A stretch of DNA of 64,000 bases, from contig JAPFBL010000949.1 in assembly GCA_026182355.1 (NCBI GenBank), positions 16,505 through 80,504 of the forward strand, written 5' to 3'. Position numbers and translations under genes: made by a program. The notes under the pieces were generated by a model. The model was not told the origin of the DNA. It was given only the letters and a program-made list of their open reading frames with translations, and searched no databases. Shown one piece after another: positions 31,773-41,911 of the stretch; position 1 is the stretch's first letter; each line of letters begins with the position of its first letter. Origin of the DNA: Hermatobates lingyangjiaoensis (taxonomy: Eukaryota; Arthropoda; Insecta; Hemiptera; Hermatobatidae).

Positions 31773-32334
31773 CTAAGCAAAGATACAATTTGTAATTTTG
31801 AATAAAAAACAAAAAGATAAATATCTTTTAACTTTGTTCCAGCCTCTTATTTCAAAATAAAAAAAATAGGCATAATAGCTGACTTAACATCGGCACAAAT
31901 ATCAAGAAGTTTTTTTTATGACTCGTTATGGTAGATATAGTTGTTAAAATGAGTTTTCCAAGTTTTTTTCTTTTTCAAATGTAACTTGATTATTAAAGAA
32001 AAGCTGTGTCTTTTATTTTTTCTTTTTTTTTCAAGTTAAATTAAGTCACGTTTCAGTTTGATAGTCAAAAACATCATAAAGAGTGAAGGCCATTACTATT
32101 AACGTCTTATTTTATTTCTTCGACTTAAGAAAAAAAGAAAAAAAAAGGAAATTTATTAATTTAGGTCTAGTGTCTACTGATTCAGCAAGTGTCACTCAGT
32201 TTAAATTACAGCATTGCAGATTTATTTTGGCACATATATTTATAACTAAATTATTTCTTTCTCTATTTAAATTATCATTTCAGTTTTTTTTTTTTTTTGG
32301 TTCATGAAAACTTAATCATATTTACACTATTATT
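31773..32334. other. No feature recognised
   Basis: AT-rich with T runs; the frame at 32083-32307 is low-complexity. Confidence 0.4.
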
Positions 32335-32560
32335 AAATACAAAAATCTGGAGTGGCCTGCACTCAACTTTATAATAAGCAAATATAATATCAAACCTCTT
32401 GGGTAGATAATGTACCATGTAGACATAATATAAATGTCTAAATGGGAGATGTTTATTACTCTTTTATTCATGTAGGTAGTACAGATACTGATTGATTCAC
32501 TTATCAATATATGCCCTCATTTTCGTATATCACATATTGATGCATATAATATCATATATA
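32335..32560 (-). repeat. Dispersed repeat R2x, copy 2
   Basis: Inverse of 6273-6485 (AAATCTGGAGTGGCCTGCAC, AAATGGGAGATGTTTATTA, CACTTATCAATATATG). Confidence 0.6.
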
Positions 32561-32689
32561 TTACCACAGCAGTAATAACACTTTTGTAAAGTCAAAGTGA
32601 CGATATCGTGTTACAAAATAATCTGTTACAGAAGAAAATGACTTTTGTTACTATAGCCAATGGATATCCAAAACCAACGAATATTCTAT

Positions 32690-32935
32690 GCACGTCAGTG
32701 CACGTCGTAATTAGCAGTCCTGGACCAGAGGACCACTACTGCTAAATTCTCATCATGCATTTCTTGTTAAGGTCAGAAATCATTGTTAAGGACGGGGATG
32801 GGACGTCAGTCTGTCAGGACGTCCTTCACGAATATGGAAGGAGTCACATTCGTGGTCGTATGGTCTTCCGGCTTTGCATTGTCTGAGATATTGTATACTG
32901 TGAAGTCATTAGGTAGTCATATTTAGATGAGGACC
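32690..32935 (+). repeat. Dispersed repeat R1x, copy 2
   Basis: Matches the reverse complement of 765-985 over about 200 bp, from GCACGTCGTAATTAGCAGTC to ATACTGTGAAGTCAT. Confidence 0.65.
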
Positions 32936-34854
32936 TGATTCTGAAAAAGTCTGTCATCTAATCACCTTAGAATCAGCTTAAATTAGTATCTGTTTGGTAA
33001 AATAAAACTAAGGAGTTCATTCCTCTTAATTCAATATTACTCAAAGATCATAAGATTCATAAACACAAAAAAGTCAACAACCAGTAGCTTTTCACACCAT
33101 ACATAACATAAGTAACTTTTTCCTTTGTGCTATATTCGGTTATAACGCTGCTGTAAATAGATATTGAGAACAAATATATCAGTAATTAACCAATTTTACA
33201 TACTCAAATCAAATTTAATATAACTTAAAAGTTGTATGAATGGAAAACATCAGAAAATATATGTTTGGTTAGGAAACACAGATGAACATAACCTTAATTT
33301 TGTAAATATAAGGTAATAAATTTAATCTACTACTACTGCTACTTTAAGAATTTAAATAATCTACTGTTAAGTATTTTTAATTGTTTTCACTATAACAAAT
33401 TTAGTCTATAAGGCTCAAAATAACATAAATTAACTAAAAATAAATTTATTCAATGCTTTATTATATGTATTAGTAGTAGTTATTTAAGAACTAATTAATT
33501 ATTTTGATATATTTTTATGAAAATAATTCCAGAGAAACATCACACATAAAAGTCGCTCTTCATTGTAGTAAATTACATCTTTCTACGAGGCAGTCCAAAT
33601 ATAATAGTAAGTTTTTGTGAAATCTTTTATGTGTACTGTTTCTTTTGGTTTATCTAGTTTGTGGAATCCTTTTAATTGCTAATACGAAAGAAATAATATT
33701 TAGTATTAGACTAATTAAGTAATCATTAAAGATACAAAAATAAGTTAAAATATGTACTTACTATTTGAAGTATTATTAAAAGAATTAACTGGTATACACA
33801 ATAAACTATAGAGAGGTTAAAACAGTTAGAAAGCTTCCAGGAAGAACGCGGAGGACTAAAATAGGAGTGTATTAGCGCCTTTTTAGAATGACTTAGCTCT
33901 ACCGGTGCACCAATCACATGCCGTCTAAACTATCTCATTTTAAAATAGTCCCCTTCTATCAGTGTTTCTTTTATAAATATTAACTAAACATACAATAGCC
34001 AGTGGATTTCTTACATCGTTTACTTGACATCCTTCTACATTGAATATTAAAGTAAAATTTTCCAATTTAAAACAGGAAAATGCCCTTTTTTTCTCTGAAA
34101 AACATCATAAACAGCGAAGAAAAAAATTTTGTTTTAAGATGATTTATAATGAAAGATGTACGATAAATACATTTATTAACCTCCAAACAAAAGATTTCAA
34201 TTTTGAATTATCTTTTACATTTTTGGTCTTTTATAGAATTATTATAATGGGAATTTTATGGCTTCTTAGTATTTAATAAGATCATTTTCCTTCCCCTTTG
34301 TCAAATATCATATGTACGAATTTTTTCTGAGTGAGTGGTATCCTTTTCCTGCCTTCTGTACTCTGTTTAAGTTTGCTATGAATGTATATTGAGAAAAAAT
34401 ATATCAGTAATTAGCCAGTTTACATACTCAAATCGAAGTAAAAGCCAGCTACTCAATATAATTTAAATCTTTTATAGTTAGGAGCTTCTAATTTTTGAAA
34501 ATAATAAATATGAACTATTAGACTAGAGTGGTAAAAAAAAATTGGATATTTCTCAACAAACATAAGTCTTCTTTCTTCAGGAAAGAGTCCATTCATTACA
34601 TTTCAATATCATGGAAAGGTACTACATTCACAATTATAATGTAATTGTAACTGATATTAAATTTTGCTCAAGAGTGCAATATATAGATTTATTAAAGCAT
34701 TTTATGAGACAAATCCATCATGCCATGGAAGACAAAGGTAATTTATTTATGTTTATTGGCGGTGATTTTTTTACATGTAACAATATTATTCCTCTTACAT
34801 CTCATATAAGTCAATAAACAATTTAAATTGCTCCTTTATAAATATCAATTTTAT
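32936..34854. other. Intronic AT-rich sequence with one repeated segment
   Basis: About 100 bp near 33118-33235 (TGAGAACAAATATATCAGTA, TTTACATACTCAAATC) recurs near 34350-34460. No coding signal. Confidence 0.45.
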
Positions 34855-35420
34855 CTCAGTGGAATCGCTCAAAAAATTTCTAAGTCAATGTAAACAATGA
34901 AAAAAAAATATAAAAAATTCGACAAGTATATCAGGTGATCTCTTAGTCTAGGATAAACAAACAGTTTTTATAGCATTATTGCTCTTTCCCATAACTGAAA
35001 CTTCATGATTTTTTTTTTATGAATTGCTAATTTTTTGTTCCATTTATGGTCAAATTTTCATTATTTTTTAATGAGCCGTTTCGCGTCAAAAAATCGTTTT
35101 CTGAAAACAGAAATCGTACTGTAACGCCCCTTTAGCGAATGTAATTTTGAAAAAAAATATCTCAACTCATTCTGCACATAATGTTCTATTTTTAGGCATA
35201 GTTTCATTGTGATCCGTCTAACAGTATGGCTTGTATCGCTCTCACAAGGTTTGAGATTGAATTATAAGTCAAAATTTGTACATTTTATTAAAAAAAAATA
35301 TTTCCTGTTAATTTAAAATTCTGAATATATTTTTCGTTTGTTCCATTTGTAACCTCAAAGATAATGTCAAAATTTCAAAACTTTAGGGTTATCAGTTTAA
35401 GAGAAATATCAGTTTAAGAA
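34855..35420 (+). repeat. RepL copy, central part
   Basis: Parallel to 37795-38340: TGGAATCGCTCAAAAAATTT, GACAAGTATATCAGGTGA, CGTTTTCTGAAAACAGAA, AACAGTATGGCTT, AAAGATAATGTCAAAATTTC. The 3' end seen at 38.5 kb is absent, replaced by a PLE insertion. Confidence 0.6.
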
Positions 35421-35690
35421 AGGTTTTATTTAAAACCTTTTTCATAGGCAAAAGTAAGAATTTTTTAACTAAGAAAATGAAATTTACATTTTCATGAAAT
35501 TTACCATTTACAATGAAATGTAAATTTCATTTTCTTAGTTAAAAAATTTGTACTTCTGCCTATGAAAAAGGTTTTAAATAAAACCGAAACGTTGGCAACG
35601 AGAGTTTGATTTTTTATCCTGGAAAATTGACCGAACCCCGATTAGAGAACACTCCTATTCTATCAAACGGTCGATATATTATTGAATCTG

Positions 35691-35730
<40 letters not shown>
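35421..35730. mobile_element. PLE family D foldback ending in (TA)n
   Basis: Left arm GTTTTATTTAAAACCTTTTT, CATAGGCAAAAGTAAG, AACTAAGAAAATGAAATTTA and its inverse on the right, then GAAACGTTGGCAACGAGAG, TCCTGGAAAATTGACCGAAC, AACGGTCGATATATTATTGA and (TA)n from 35692. The part after the fold can be read as IFYPGKLTEPRLENTPIL and SNGRYIIESV on the minus strand. Confidence 0.75.
35558..35596 (+). ncRNA. Hammerhead-like fold, family D, U3/A8 with an extra base
   Basis: Helix I GCC (35558-35560) pairs with GGC (35594-35596). Core TATGAAAAA is one base longer than the usual eight. Helix II GGTTTT/AAAACC, GAA (35586-35588), ACGTT. If one A of the core is a bulge, position 3 is U and position 8 is A. 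Confidence 0.4.
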
Positions 35731-35733
<3 letters not shown>

Positions 35734-36084
35734 CAGGTCATTAAACAAGTAATAAAGTGACCACGGATGACAATAGTTTGACCTTAAGAGCGTCTGAGGA
35801 GGCCTACATATAGTTATTCGGGGACTTATCAGCTCCCGGTATAAATCAAAAGCGTTAACTTTTGTGTTTTACTTTATTTCTTTTGTTTAAAATCTATTTC
35901 GTTTTTTTAATTTATTTCTTTTTTATTATTATTTGTTTAATTATTTTTTTTATTTTATTTTTTTGATTTTTCTTTTATTTTTTACTATTATTTTTAAATG
36001 TATTTTGTATTTATATTTCTTCAATTTATTATTTATTTTTTATAACTTTTTAGTTATTTACATTATTTAATTACTATATGTGGA
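35731..36084. other. T-rich, no feature recognised
   Basis: Positions 35860-36060 are almost pure T/A with long T runs. Confidence 0.4.
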
Positions 36085-36296
36085 GAATATTTCATTAACT
36101 TTTTTTACCCTGTAATCAATATATACGTTAGAACTTGATAGTTGATAATGCATAGTTGACTTGATTATTTTGATGAATGTTAATGCATAGTTCAGTTGAT
36201 TATTTTAATATGAACATGCATAGCTGATTTATTTCGACGAATGATATGTATAGTTCATTTGATTCTTTCTATGAACGATAATGCATAGTTAACTTG

Positions 36297-36552
36297 TTCT
36301 GAGGTAAAATGGATAAACCAACAAAAGTCTCCACACAAATAAAGTTTTATTCAACGCGTTTTGAACACTTTGTGTTCATCATCAGGAAGACACTATAATA
36401 CAAATTATATCTAATTAGTTATATATTAGTTATGAACAGAAAGTGTTCGAAACGCGTTGAATAAAACTTCATTTGTGTGGAGACTTTTGTTGGTTTATCC
36501 ATTTTACCTCAGAATGAGTAAATACCACACAATTACGGATCGCACAACTAAT
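36297..36552. mobile_element. PLE family B foldback with exact 12-bp target duplication
   Basis: Starts TTCTGAGGTAAAATGGATAA and ends ACGGATCGCACAACTAATG; arms are inverted. ATAGTTAACTTG at 36285-36296 and 36553-36564 is an exact 12-bp duplication. The left arm lacks about 45 bp that the right arm has at its outer end. Confidence 0.85.
36350..36388 (-). ncRNA. Hammerhead-like fold, family B
   Basis: Minus strand: helix I TTC/GAA (3 bp), core CTGATGA, extra T, helix II GAACAC/GTGTTC, AAA in place of GAA, palindromic helix III ACGCGT, H17 = T. The right arm of the same element keeps GAA but has lost the core. Confidence 0.5.
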
Positions 36553-36660
36553 GATAGTTAACTTGATTTTTTTGATCAATTATAATGCACAGATCAATTG
36601 ATTATTTTAATATGAATATGCATAGTTGATTCGATTATTTACATGAATTATTATGAACTG

Positions 36661-37095
36661 TTAATGTTGTTAAACATTCCACGACACAATAGTCACTTTT
36701 CTTCCTAAAGGTCTGCTGATATTAACATCAAGCACATACTATTGGGATGGGTATTAATTTGTTTCAGAGATCATGTACCACTATGAAATGCATATTTTCA
36801 GGTGAAGTAACTTACTGTTAGGATAGAAGTTGCAAAGAATGTTCTGTTACAAAGGCGCACCATAAAGCTTCAATATCCTGAAAGCCCATCAAACCATCAA
36901 TAAGCCTTTAAAGAAGGGAAACCTTTTTTCGTTTTTACTACAAGCCCCGTGTAACATAACTTAACACTTTATTTTACAAAGAAGAAAATCTGCTTTATTC
37001 AAAAAACAAACGCATTTAAAAAATGTAATAAGAAGGTGAGATTAAAGGAAAGACATGAAACCGTTTTCACTGCTGGTTTTTAAAATAACTTAAAC
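36661..37095. other. No feature recognised
   Basis: AT-rich intron sequence. Confidence 0.4.
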
Positions 37096-37109
37096 TTTGA
37101 ATTCAGTGC

Positions 37110-37114
<5 letters not shown>

Positions 37115-37151
<37 letters not shown>

Positions 37152-37520
37152 TTTAAAAAAAAGTTTTCCCATTTCTTATTTGATCATTGATTGTTGTTTC
37201 ACGTGTTTATGTGAAATCTTTATATATATATATATATATATTTCAATATAGACAAAGAAACATAGAGAAATCAAAGAGCGTCTTCAAGAGAGATCCTGAA
37301 ATCGGTTCAAACCGACAATTAGAGACTGTAAGTGTGTTCTTTTGATTTCTCTATGTTTCTTTATCTATATTGAACTATTTTTGTCCGTTTTGGATCGTAT
37401 TTCCAACGAAAAAGTATATATATATATTTCAATGTACATAAAGAAACATAGAGAAATGAAATTGAACAGTATTTGTTCATTTCGTATCGTATTTTCATCG
37501 AAAAAGAAATATATATATAT
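37115..37520. mobile_element. (TA)n tracts with PLE ends and a small foldback
   Basis: TA runs at 37117-37147, 37222-37240 and 37505-37532. At 37157-37218 is a family A right end (CCCATTTCTTATTTGATCAT, TTTCACGTGTTTATGTGAAA). At 37241-37440 is another foldback: CAATATAGACAAAGAAACAT, AGAGAAATCAAA and the inverse, with CCTGAAATCGGTTCAAACCG and ACTGTAAGTGTG between. A third partial arm is at 37425-37505. Confidence 0.6.
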
Positions 37521-37532
37521 ATATATATATAT

Positions 37533-37690
37533 ATCAATGATCAAACCACAATAAGAAATGGGAAAACAAGACTAAGATCTTTCAACCGTAACAAGCGGTC
37601 TTCATCAGAGTCAAAAACCCAACTGAAACACTGGATGCAGAGAACATCTAGTGAGGGGTTGAGAAGAGGTGGTGCCACAATAATAAGTGG
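37533..37690 (-). mobile_element. Single family A arm
   Basis: TCAATGATCAAACCACAATA, AGATCTTTCAACCGTAACAA, GGTCTTCATCAGAGTC, AACACTGGATGCAGAGAACA, GTGAGGGGTTGAGAAGAG; no second arm follows. Confidence 0.75.
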
Positions 37691-37794
37691 TGGTGCCATC
37701 GTGCCACTTAGAAAAGACTAATCATAGAGACTTAGATGAAACAGAACATTAAATAAAAAGAAAATACAAGACTAATATTATAACTGTATTCAGT

Positions 37795-38660
37795 GGAATA
37801 AAATTATATTTTAGTGGATTCACTCAAAAAATTTCAAAGTTAATATAAACAGTGTAAATAAATGTAAACAAATATGACAAGTACAGCAAGTAAACCATTT
37901 GTCCAGGATCAATATTCACTTTTTATAGCTTTATTACTCTTTGCCGTCATTGAAATATCAGGCACTTTTTGCTATAAATTGTTAATTTTCTGTTCCATTG
38001 GGCAAAATTTCATGGTTTTTTAATGAACCATTTAGCTTCAAAAAAGCATTTTCTAAAAAAAGAAAATGCACTCTAATGGCCCTTTCGTGAATGTAATTTT
38101 TTAAAAAAAAATTACCTCAACTCATCCTCTACCATAAAGTTACATTTTAAAACATAGTTTCATTATTATCCATCAAACGGTATGGCTTTGGATTATAAGT
38201 CAAAAATTTTACATTTTATTGAAAAAAATAATATTATCAATTCTTTTAAAAATCTGAGAATATTTTTTGTTTATTGCTATTGTAGCATCAAAGACAATGC
38301 ACAAATTTCAAGGTTCTAGAATTAGTAGTTTAAGGGGAAAAAAATGTTGTATGAAAACAGTTTTTTGGTAAAGAAAAGTGACTTTCCCGTCATGCACAAT
38401 ACAACCCAAACAATAGGGCTCATCTATATTATGAGACCCATTTTTATTTAAAGTATCAATTTTATCTATCAAAGATTCTGGACTGTAGTGTGGCCACAAA
38501 CTTTGAATACATATTAACTCACCACCCACACACTCACACACACAGACATCGGCGAAAAAAACGCCATAAAATGACTTCTGAGACCTCAAAACATATAATC
38601 TTGTCATGGATTTTTTCAGAATCCCTATACTTTACTTATAGTAAATTAAAAATTGTTACA
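37795..38660 (+). repeat. RepL, longest copy
   Basis: About 860 bp. Central words match 34855-35420 and the 3' part matches 57070-57470 and 2148-2290 (CAAACAATAGGGCTCATC, ACAGACATCGGCGAAAAAAA, ATGACTTCTGAGACCTCAAA, CTATACTTTACTTATAGTAA). Contains a short CA run. Likely a LINE 3' untranslated region, by its common 3' end and variable 5' end; no enzyme is encoded here. Confidence 0.6.
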
Positions 38661-38968
38661 AGTAAAAAAAACCTTGAATCTTTGTTGTAGACATCCAACA
38701 TGTTTTGCACGTATTACATCACGTATTTACGTATTATTATACATATTATATTTATTAGGTATTACATAATTCAGTTGAAATAATGGTTTTAAATACATAT
38801 CAGGATATTTTGACTATGATTGGTCCTACGGGAAGTTGTACTTAAACCGGTCGGATATCTATAGCAATAATTTGTAAGGTATGAGAAAGTTTTATAATAG
38901 TATTATTCAGTGGCTTAGCAACTATTATTGCCACCCCACTGGGGGGTCGTAAGATCCCTCCCCCTCCC
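38661..38968. other. No gene; GC-rich edge
   Basis: CCACCCCACTGGGGGGTCG at 38931-38949 is a small palindrome just before the LINE fragment. Confidence 0.35.
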
Positions 38969-39303
38969 TTGTGGGCCGAGAGAGGTCATGGAGAGGTGAG
39001 GTACTACCTTACACAATTTTTCAGCGGACTTAGGTACTTCCACTCCTACCTACGCAAGATAAGAAAGCACGAGACTCCCGAGTGCCTGTATTGCTGGGCA
39101 ATAGACGATGTGGAGCACACATTCTTTACATGCAGGAAATGGAATAACCAGAGAAGTGATCTGGTGCAGAGAATTGGCATATTCTCACCAGAAACCATTA
39201 TGGCCAAAATGATAGAGAGGGCTGATGTGTGGGAAATGGTAGACGGCCTAGTCAAAAATATCCTCTCTACAAAAAAAAAGAGGCACTTTGAAGGGAATCA
39301 CTA
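38969..39303 (+). pseudogene. R1/Jockey-like LINE ORF2 C-terminal end
   Basis: A 111-codon open frame ending in a stop: RYYLTQFFSGLRYFHSYLRK, ETPECLYCWAIDDVEHTFFT, CRKWNNQRSDLV, ETIMAKMIERADVWEMVDGL. The LTQ..SG...F..YL opening and the C..C...(D)VEH..F.C metal-knuckle-like motif with a later W are the classical end of R1/Jockey-type reverse transcriptase ORFs. No stop interrupts it, so the insertion is fairly young or by chance intact. Everything upstream (endonuclease, RT) is missing: a 5'-truncated copy. 3' untranslated sequence runs to about 39370. Confidence 0.75.
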
Positions 39304-39370
39304 ATTCTAAATCCAAGGATGCCTTTCGTAAAGGAATGAATGGCCTAGTCTGAGGTAATGTGGGAAACAG

Positions 39371-39734
39371 TTCCAGGCTAGTGTTCTAGAACAGAGCTTC
39401 TTAAACTTTTTTATATTGCGACCCCCTTCAAGCTTAGGAAATTTTAAACGACCCCCTCCTCCATATAATGAAATATATATTAACCGTAGATGTAGATGTA
39501 ATATCGCACTATTTTACAATGTAAATAAAATAAGGATTAAAGAATACGTACCCATTCATTTCACATATATATAATTATATCAGTATCTGTATCAGTATCA
39601 AAGCATCAGATCTTTGCTACCCCCTTTCAGTAGTCTCGCGACCCCCCTGGGGGTCGCGACCCACAGTTTAAGAAGCCCTGTTCTAGAAGACAAGGGGGTG
39701 TTCCAGGCTAGTGTTCTAGAAGACAAGGGGGTGT
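39371..39734 (+). repeat. 33-bp tandem duplication, first copy interrupted by a MITE
   Basis: TTCCAGGCTAGTGTTCTAGA plus AGACAAGGGGGTG occurs whole at 39701-39733 and, split by 39392-39680, at 39371-39391 with 39689-39700. The whole copy is the empty target site of the MITE. Confidence 0.8.
39392..39680. mobile_element. hAT-type MITE, 289 bp, exact 8-bp target duplication
   Basis: Ends CAGAGCTTCTTAAACT and AGTTTAAGAAGCCCTG are inverted (15 of 16). TTCTAGAA flanks both sides (39384-39391 and 39681-39688). Inside, GCGACCCCCTTC and GACCCCCCTGGGGGTCGCGA give a GC-rich hairpin. Non-coding. Confidence 0.9.
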
Positions 39735-39739
39735 TTTAG

Positions 39740-40496
39740 TTGGTAGTCTGATTTACTGGGAGCCCAGCACAATGTGCGTAAATGCATTTCACCTCCTTAC
39801 AAAAAAAAAAAAAAAATCCCCCCCTCTGATAATATGTTAAGCTTTAAAATTCCTAAAAGTACTCAAAATATTTATTTTCATGGCATTACGATGAAGGATC
39901 TAATTTCAAACTGCTGTTATTACTCTCAGACTTTCATCTTATTACAGTACTCGTATACACATGCAGCCGTCATCAAAGAAAACTAAAGATTTTTCAAAAC
40001 AAACACGTATAATTCAAATCATAAAAAAAATGTTACATTAATTGAACTGACTAGACAAACAAACATAATAAACTTTTAAACCATTTAAAAAAATAGTTTT
40101 GAACATTCAAAATAAATTTATTTTTAATTTTCAAATATTACGGTCGAAAAATACATTTAATAATAGTAACACTCATAAAAAACAATTATGAACTTAAAAA
40201 AAATATTTTGGTATAAAATTCAGCTTTTTATATTTTTTTTTACATTTTTTTTTTACCTTCTTAAAAATGACGCCTTTGGCACGTTCAACTGCCAGTTGAA
40301 CTTAAGGTCTGGAACCACAGAAACAATAAGGCCAACACCACATGACGGGCTAAGGCATTGAGTGTTAGGGATCACGCCTGTCCAAGCGTTATTGGTAAAT
40401 CTAATGACCATTCAGGTGATAAACTAGAAACACCAACTATTAATAACATCAGTTAACTTCTAACTTCGTTACAAACTTCTGTTGTTTCAAACAATC
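39740..40496. other. No feature recognised
   Basis: Mostly AT-rich; 40270-40400 is nearer 50 percent GC but holds no motif I know. Confidence 0.35.
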
Positions 40497-40865
40497 GAAT
40501 AGAGTAGAATTTCGCAGTACGAGTTTAAGTCGTTTCAAAAACCGAGCCTTGTATTGCGATTTACTCGCCCTACCAAGCAGTTTATCACATTGTAATTAAT
40601 ATGAAAATAAATAATACGTTCTATTCTCAAAACAACTGATTTTAAGTGTAATCAGAAAAAATAAACAATAACAATGTATGCAAGAAATAATCATGTTTTA
40701 TTAATCTACTAAGCTTAAAATGGAGACCAGCTAGATCTAAGGAATAAGGGCACTCGTACTGCGAATTTTTACTCGTCGTGCAAAAATTCTAACAAATGGC
40801 TTTTCGTAAAGTGAATTGCGCGTACGATATGGCACTACTGGACTTAGTATAGGTACGTAGTACTG
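40497..40865. mobile_element. Tigger/pogo-like MITE remnant
   Basis: AGTAGAATTTCGCAGTACGA with GAGCCTTGTATTGCGATT on the left, and GCACTCGTACTGCGAATTTT, TACTCGTCGTGC, GTACGATATGGCACTACTGG on the right are reminiscent of the subterminal GTACGAGT / ACTCGTAC words of pogo-type MITEs. Ends are not clean and no target duplication is seen. Confidence 0.45.
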
Positions 40866-40998
40866 TACGTACGCGTACGTAGTATAGGCTCTACTGTATT
40901 TGTTAATTTGCAGGTGGGTCTTTTATCTGTTGCCTGAAAGTCCGAATCATATGTGAGTGTTCTGTTTATCAGTGGCACAAGTGGAAATCAGGAGGTTT
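40866..40998. other. GTACGTAC-rich junction
   Basis: GTACGTAGTACTGTACGTAC and CGCGTACGTAG make a short palindromic cluster at 40853-40882. Confidence 0.4.
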
Positions 40999-41630
40999 AA
41001 CATAGCCTTGTTAGACCCTTTAAGCCTAGGCATATGCCGGAAAACGTAAAATAGATCGTACTTTTATCTTGTCTGGGACTAAGAAAAAGGGATGTGGACA
41101 ACTTTTACAACATATTGCCATTTTTATGTTATAAAAGTCGTTAGGACTAACATAGCTTTGTTACACCCTTTAAGTCTAGGCATATCCCAGAAAATGTGAA
41201 ATAGATCGTACTTTTATCTTGTCTCGGACTAAGAAAGCAGCTGTGGACAACTTTTACAACATATTGCCATTTTTATGTTATAAAAGTTGTTAGGACTAAC
41301 ATAGCTTTGTTAGACTCTTTAAGTCCACGCATATCCCAGAAAACGTAAAATAGATCGTACTTTTATCTTGTTTCGGACTAAGAAAACAGCTGTGGACAAC
41401 TTTTAGAACATATTGCCATTTTTATGTTATAAAAATATGTTCTAAAAGTCGTTAGGACTAACATAGCTTTGTTAGACCCTTTAAGCCTAGGTATATCCCA
41501 GAAAACGTAAAATAGATCGTTCTTTTATCTTGCTTTCTTGAAAGTCTGTGACTTGGGACTAAGCAAAGAGCTTTGGGCAAATTTTACAATATATTGCTAT
41601 TTTTATGTTATAAAAGTGGTTATGACTAAC
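40999..41630. repeat. Four-unit tandem satellite of about 150 bp
   Basis: Units start at 40999, 41149, 41298 and 41460 with AACATAGCTTTGTTA-type words, then CTTTAAGCCTAGGCATAT, AATAGATCGTACTTTTATCT and ATTGCCATTTTTATGTTATA. Units 3 and 4 are longer by about 13 and 18 bp through internal insertions. It stands about 60 bp past the donor of the 224-nt exon. Confidence 0.9.
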
Positions 41631-41687
41631 ATTTTGTCATCAGTACATAAAATATATAATGTTTAAGTTAAGAATTAGTTGGATTAC

Positions 41688-41911
41688 CTCAACATGTACA
41701 GTATTTCTCCGTCAGGATTTATCCGAATCAGGACATTGGGGACGGTGACAAACTGGAATTCAGCATGCTTGGCGTTAGGAAAGTACACTTCAGGCTTCCA
41801 AATGGCTTTCACAAGATTAGGATCATTAAGGTCAAGGACTTCAGTGATGTCTGGGTGTTTGAGTCTCTCGTCTTGCCATTTCTGGCGCAGATACAGGTCA
41901 ACCTCGTAGTC
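41688..41911 (-). CDS. Cys-loop ligand-gated channel, 224-nt ligand-binding exon
   Basis: Minus-strand exon between acceptor TTTGTCTTTACAG (ending at 41912) and donor G|GTAATC (starting at 41687). It opens in phase 0 and encodes DYEVDLYLRQKWQDERLKHP, DITEVLDLNDPNLVKAIWKP, EVYFPNAKHAEFQFVTVPN and VLIRINPDGEILYMLR, ending in phase 2. The Y-LRQ-W-DERL, IWKP-..-F.N.K.A.F and N-L-RI...G-ILY..R blocks are the extracellular ligand-binding beta strands of anion-type pentameric channels (GluCl, glycine/GABA-like, arthropod chloride channels). Next exon: 30272-30354. The upstream exon with the signal peptide and first strands was not found on this strand up to 64000. Subfamily uncertain; it looks closest to the glycine-receptor-like insect group. 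Confidence 0.9.

Larger units (their letters stand above)
36140..36660 (+). repeat. Degenerate ~35-bp tandem repeat
   Basis: Units of the form AATGCATAGTTGACTTGATT plus ATTTTGATGAA repeat with much drift at 36145-36296 and resume at 36553-36655. The PLE at 36297-36552 interrupts them. Confidence 0.65.
30355..41687 (-). other. Intron of the ligand-gated channel gene (11.3 kb)
   Basis: Lies between two exons in matching phase, with GT (41687-41686) and AG (30356-30355) ends on the minus strand. It holds many mobile elements, listed separately. Confidence 0.85.
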
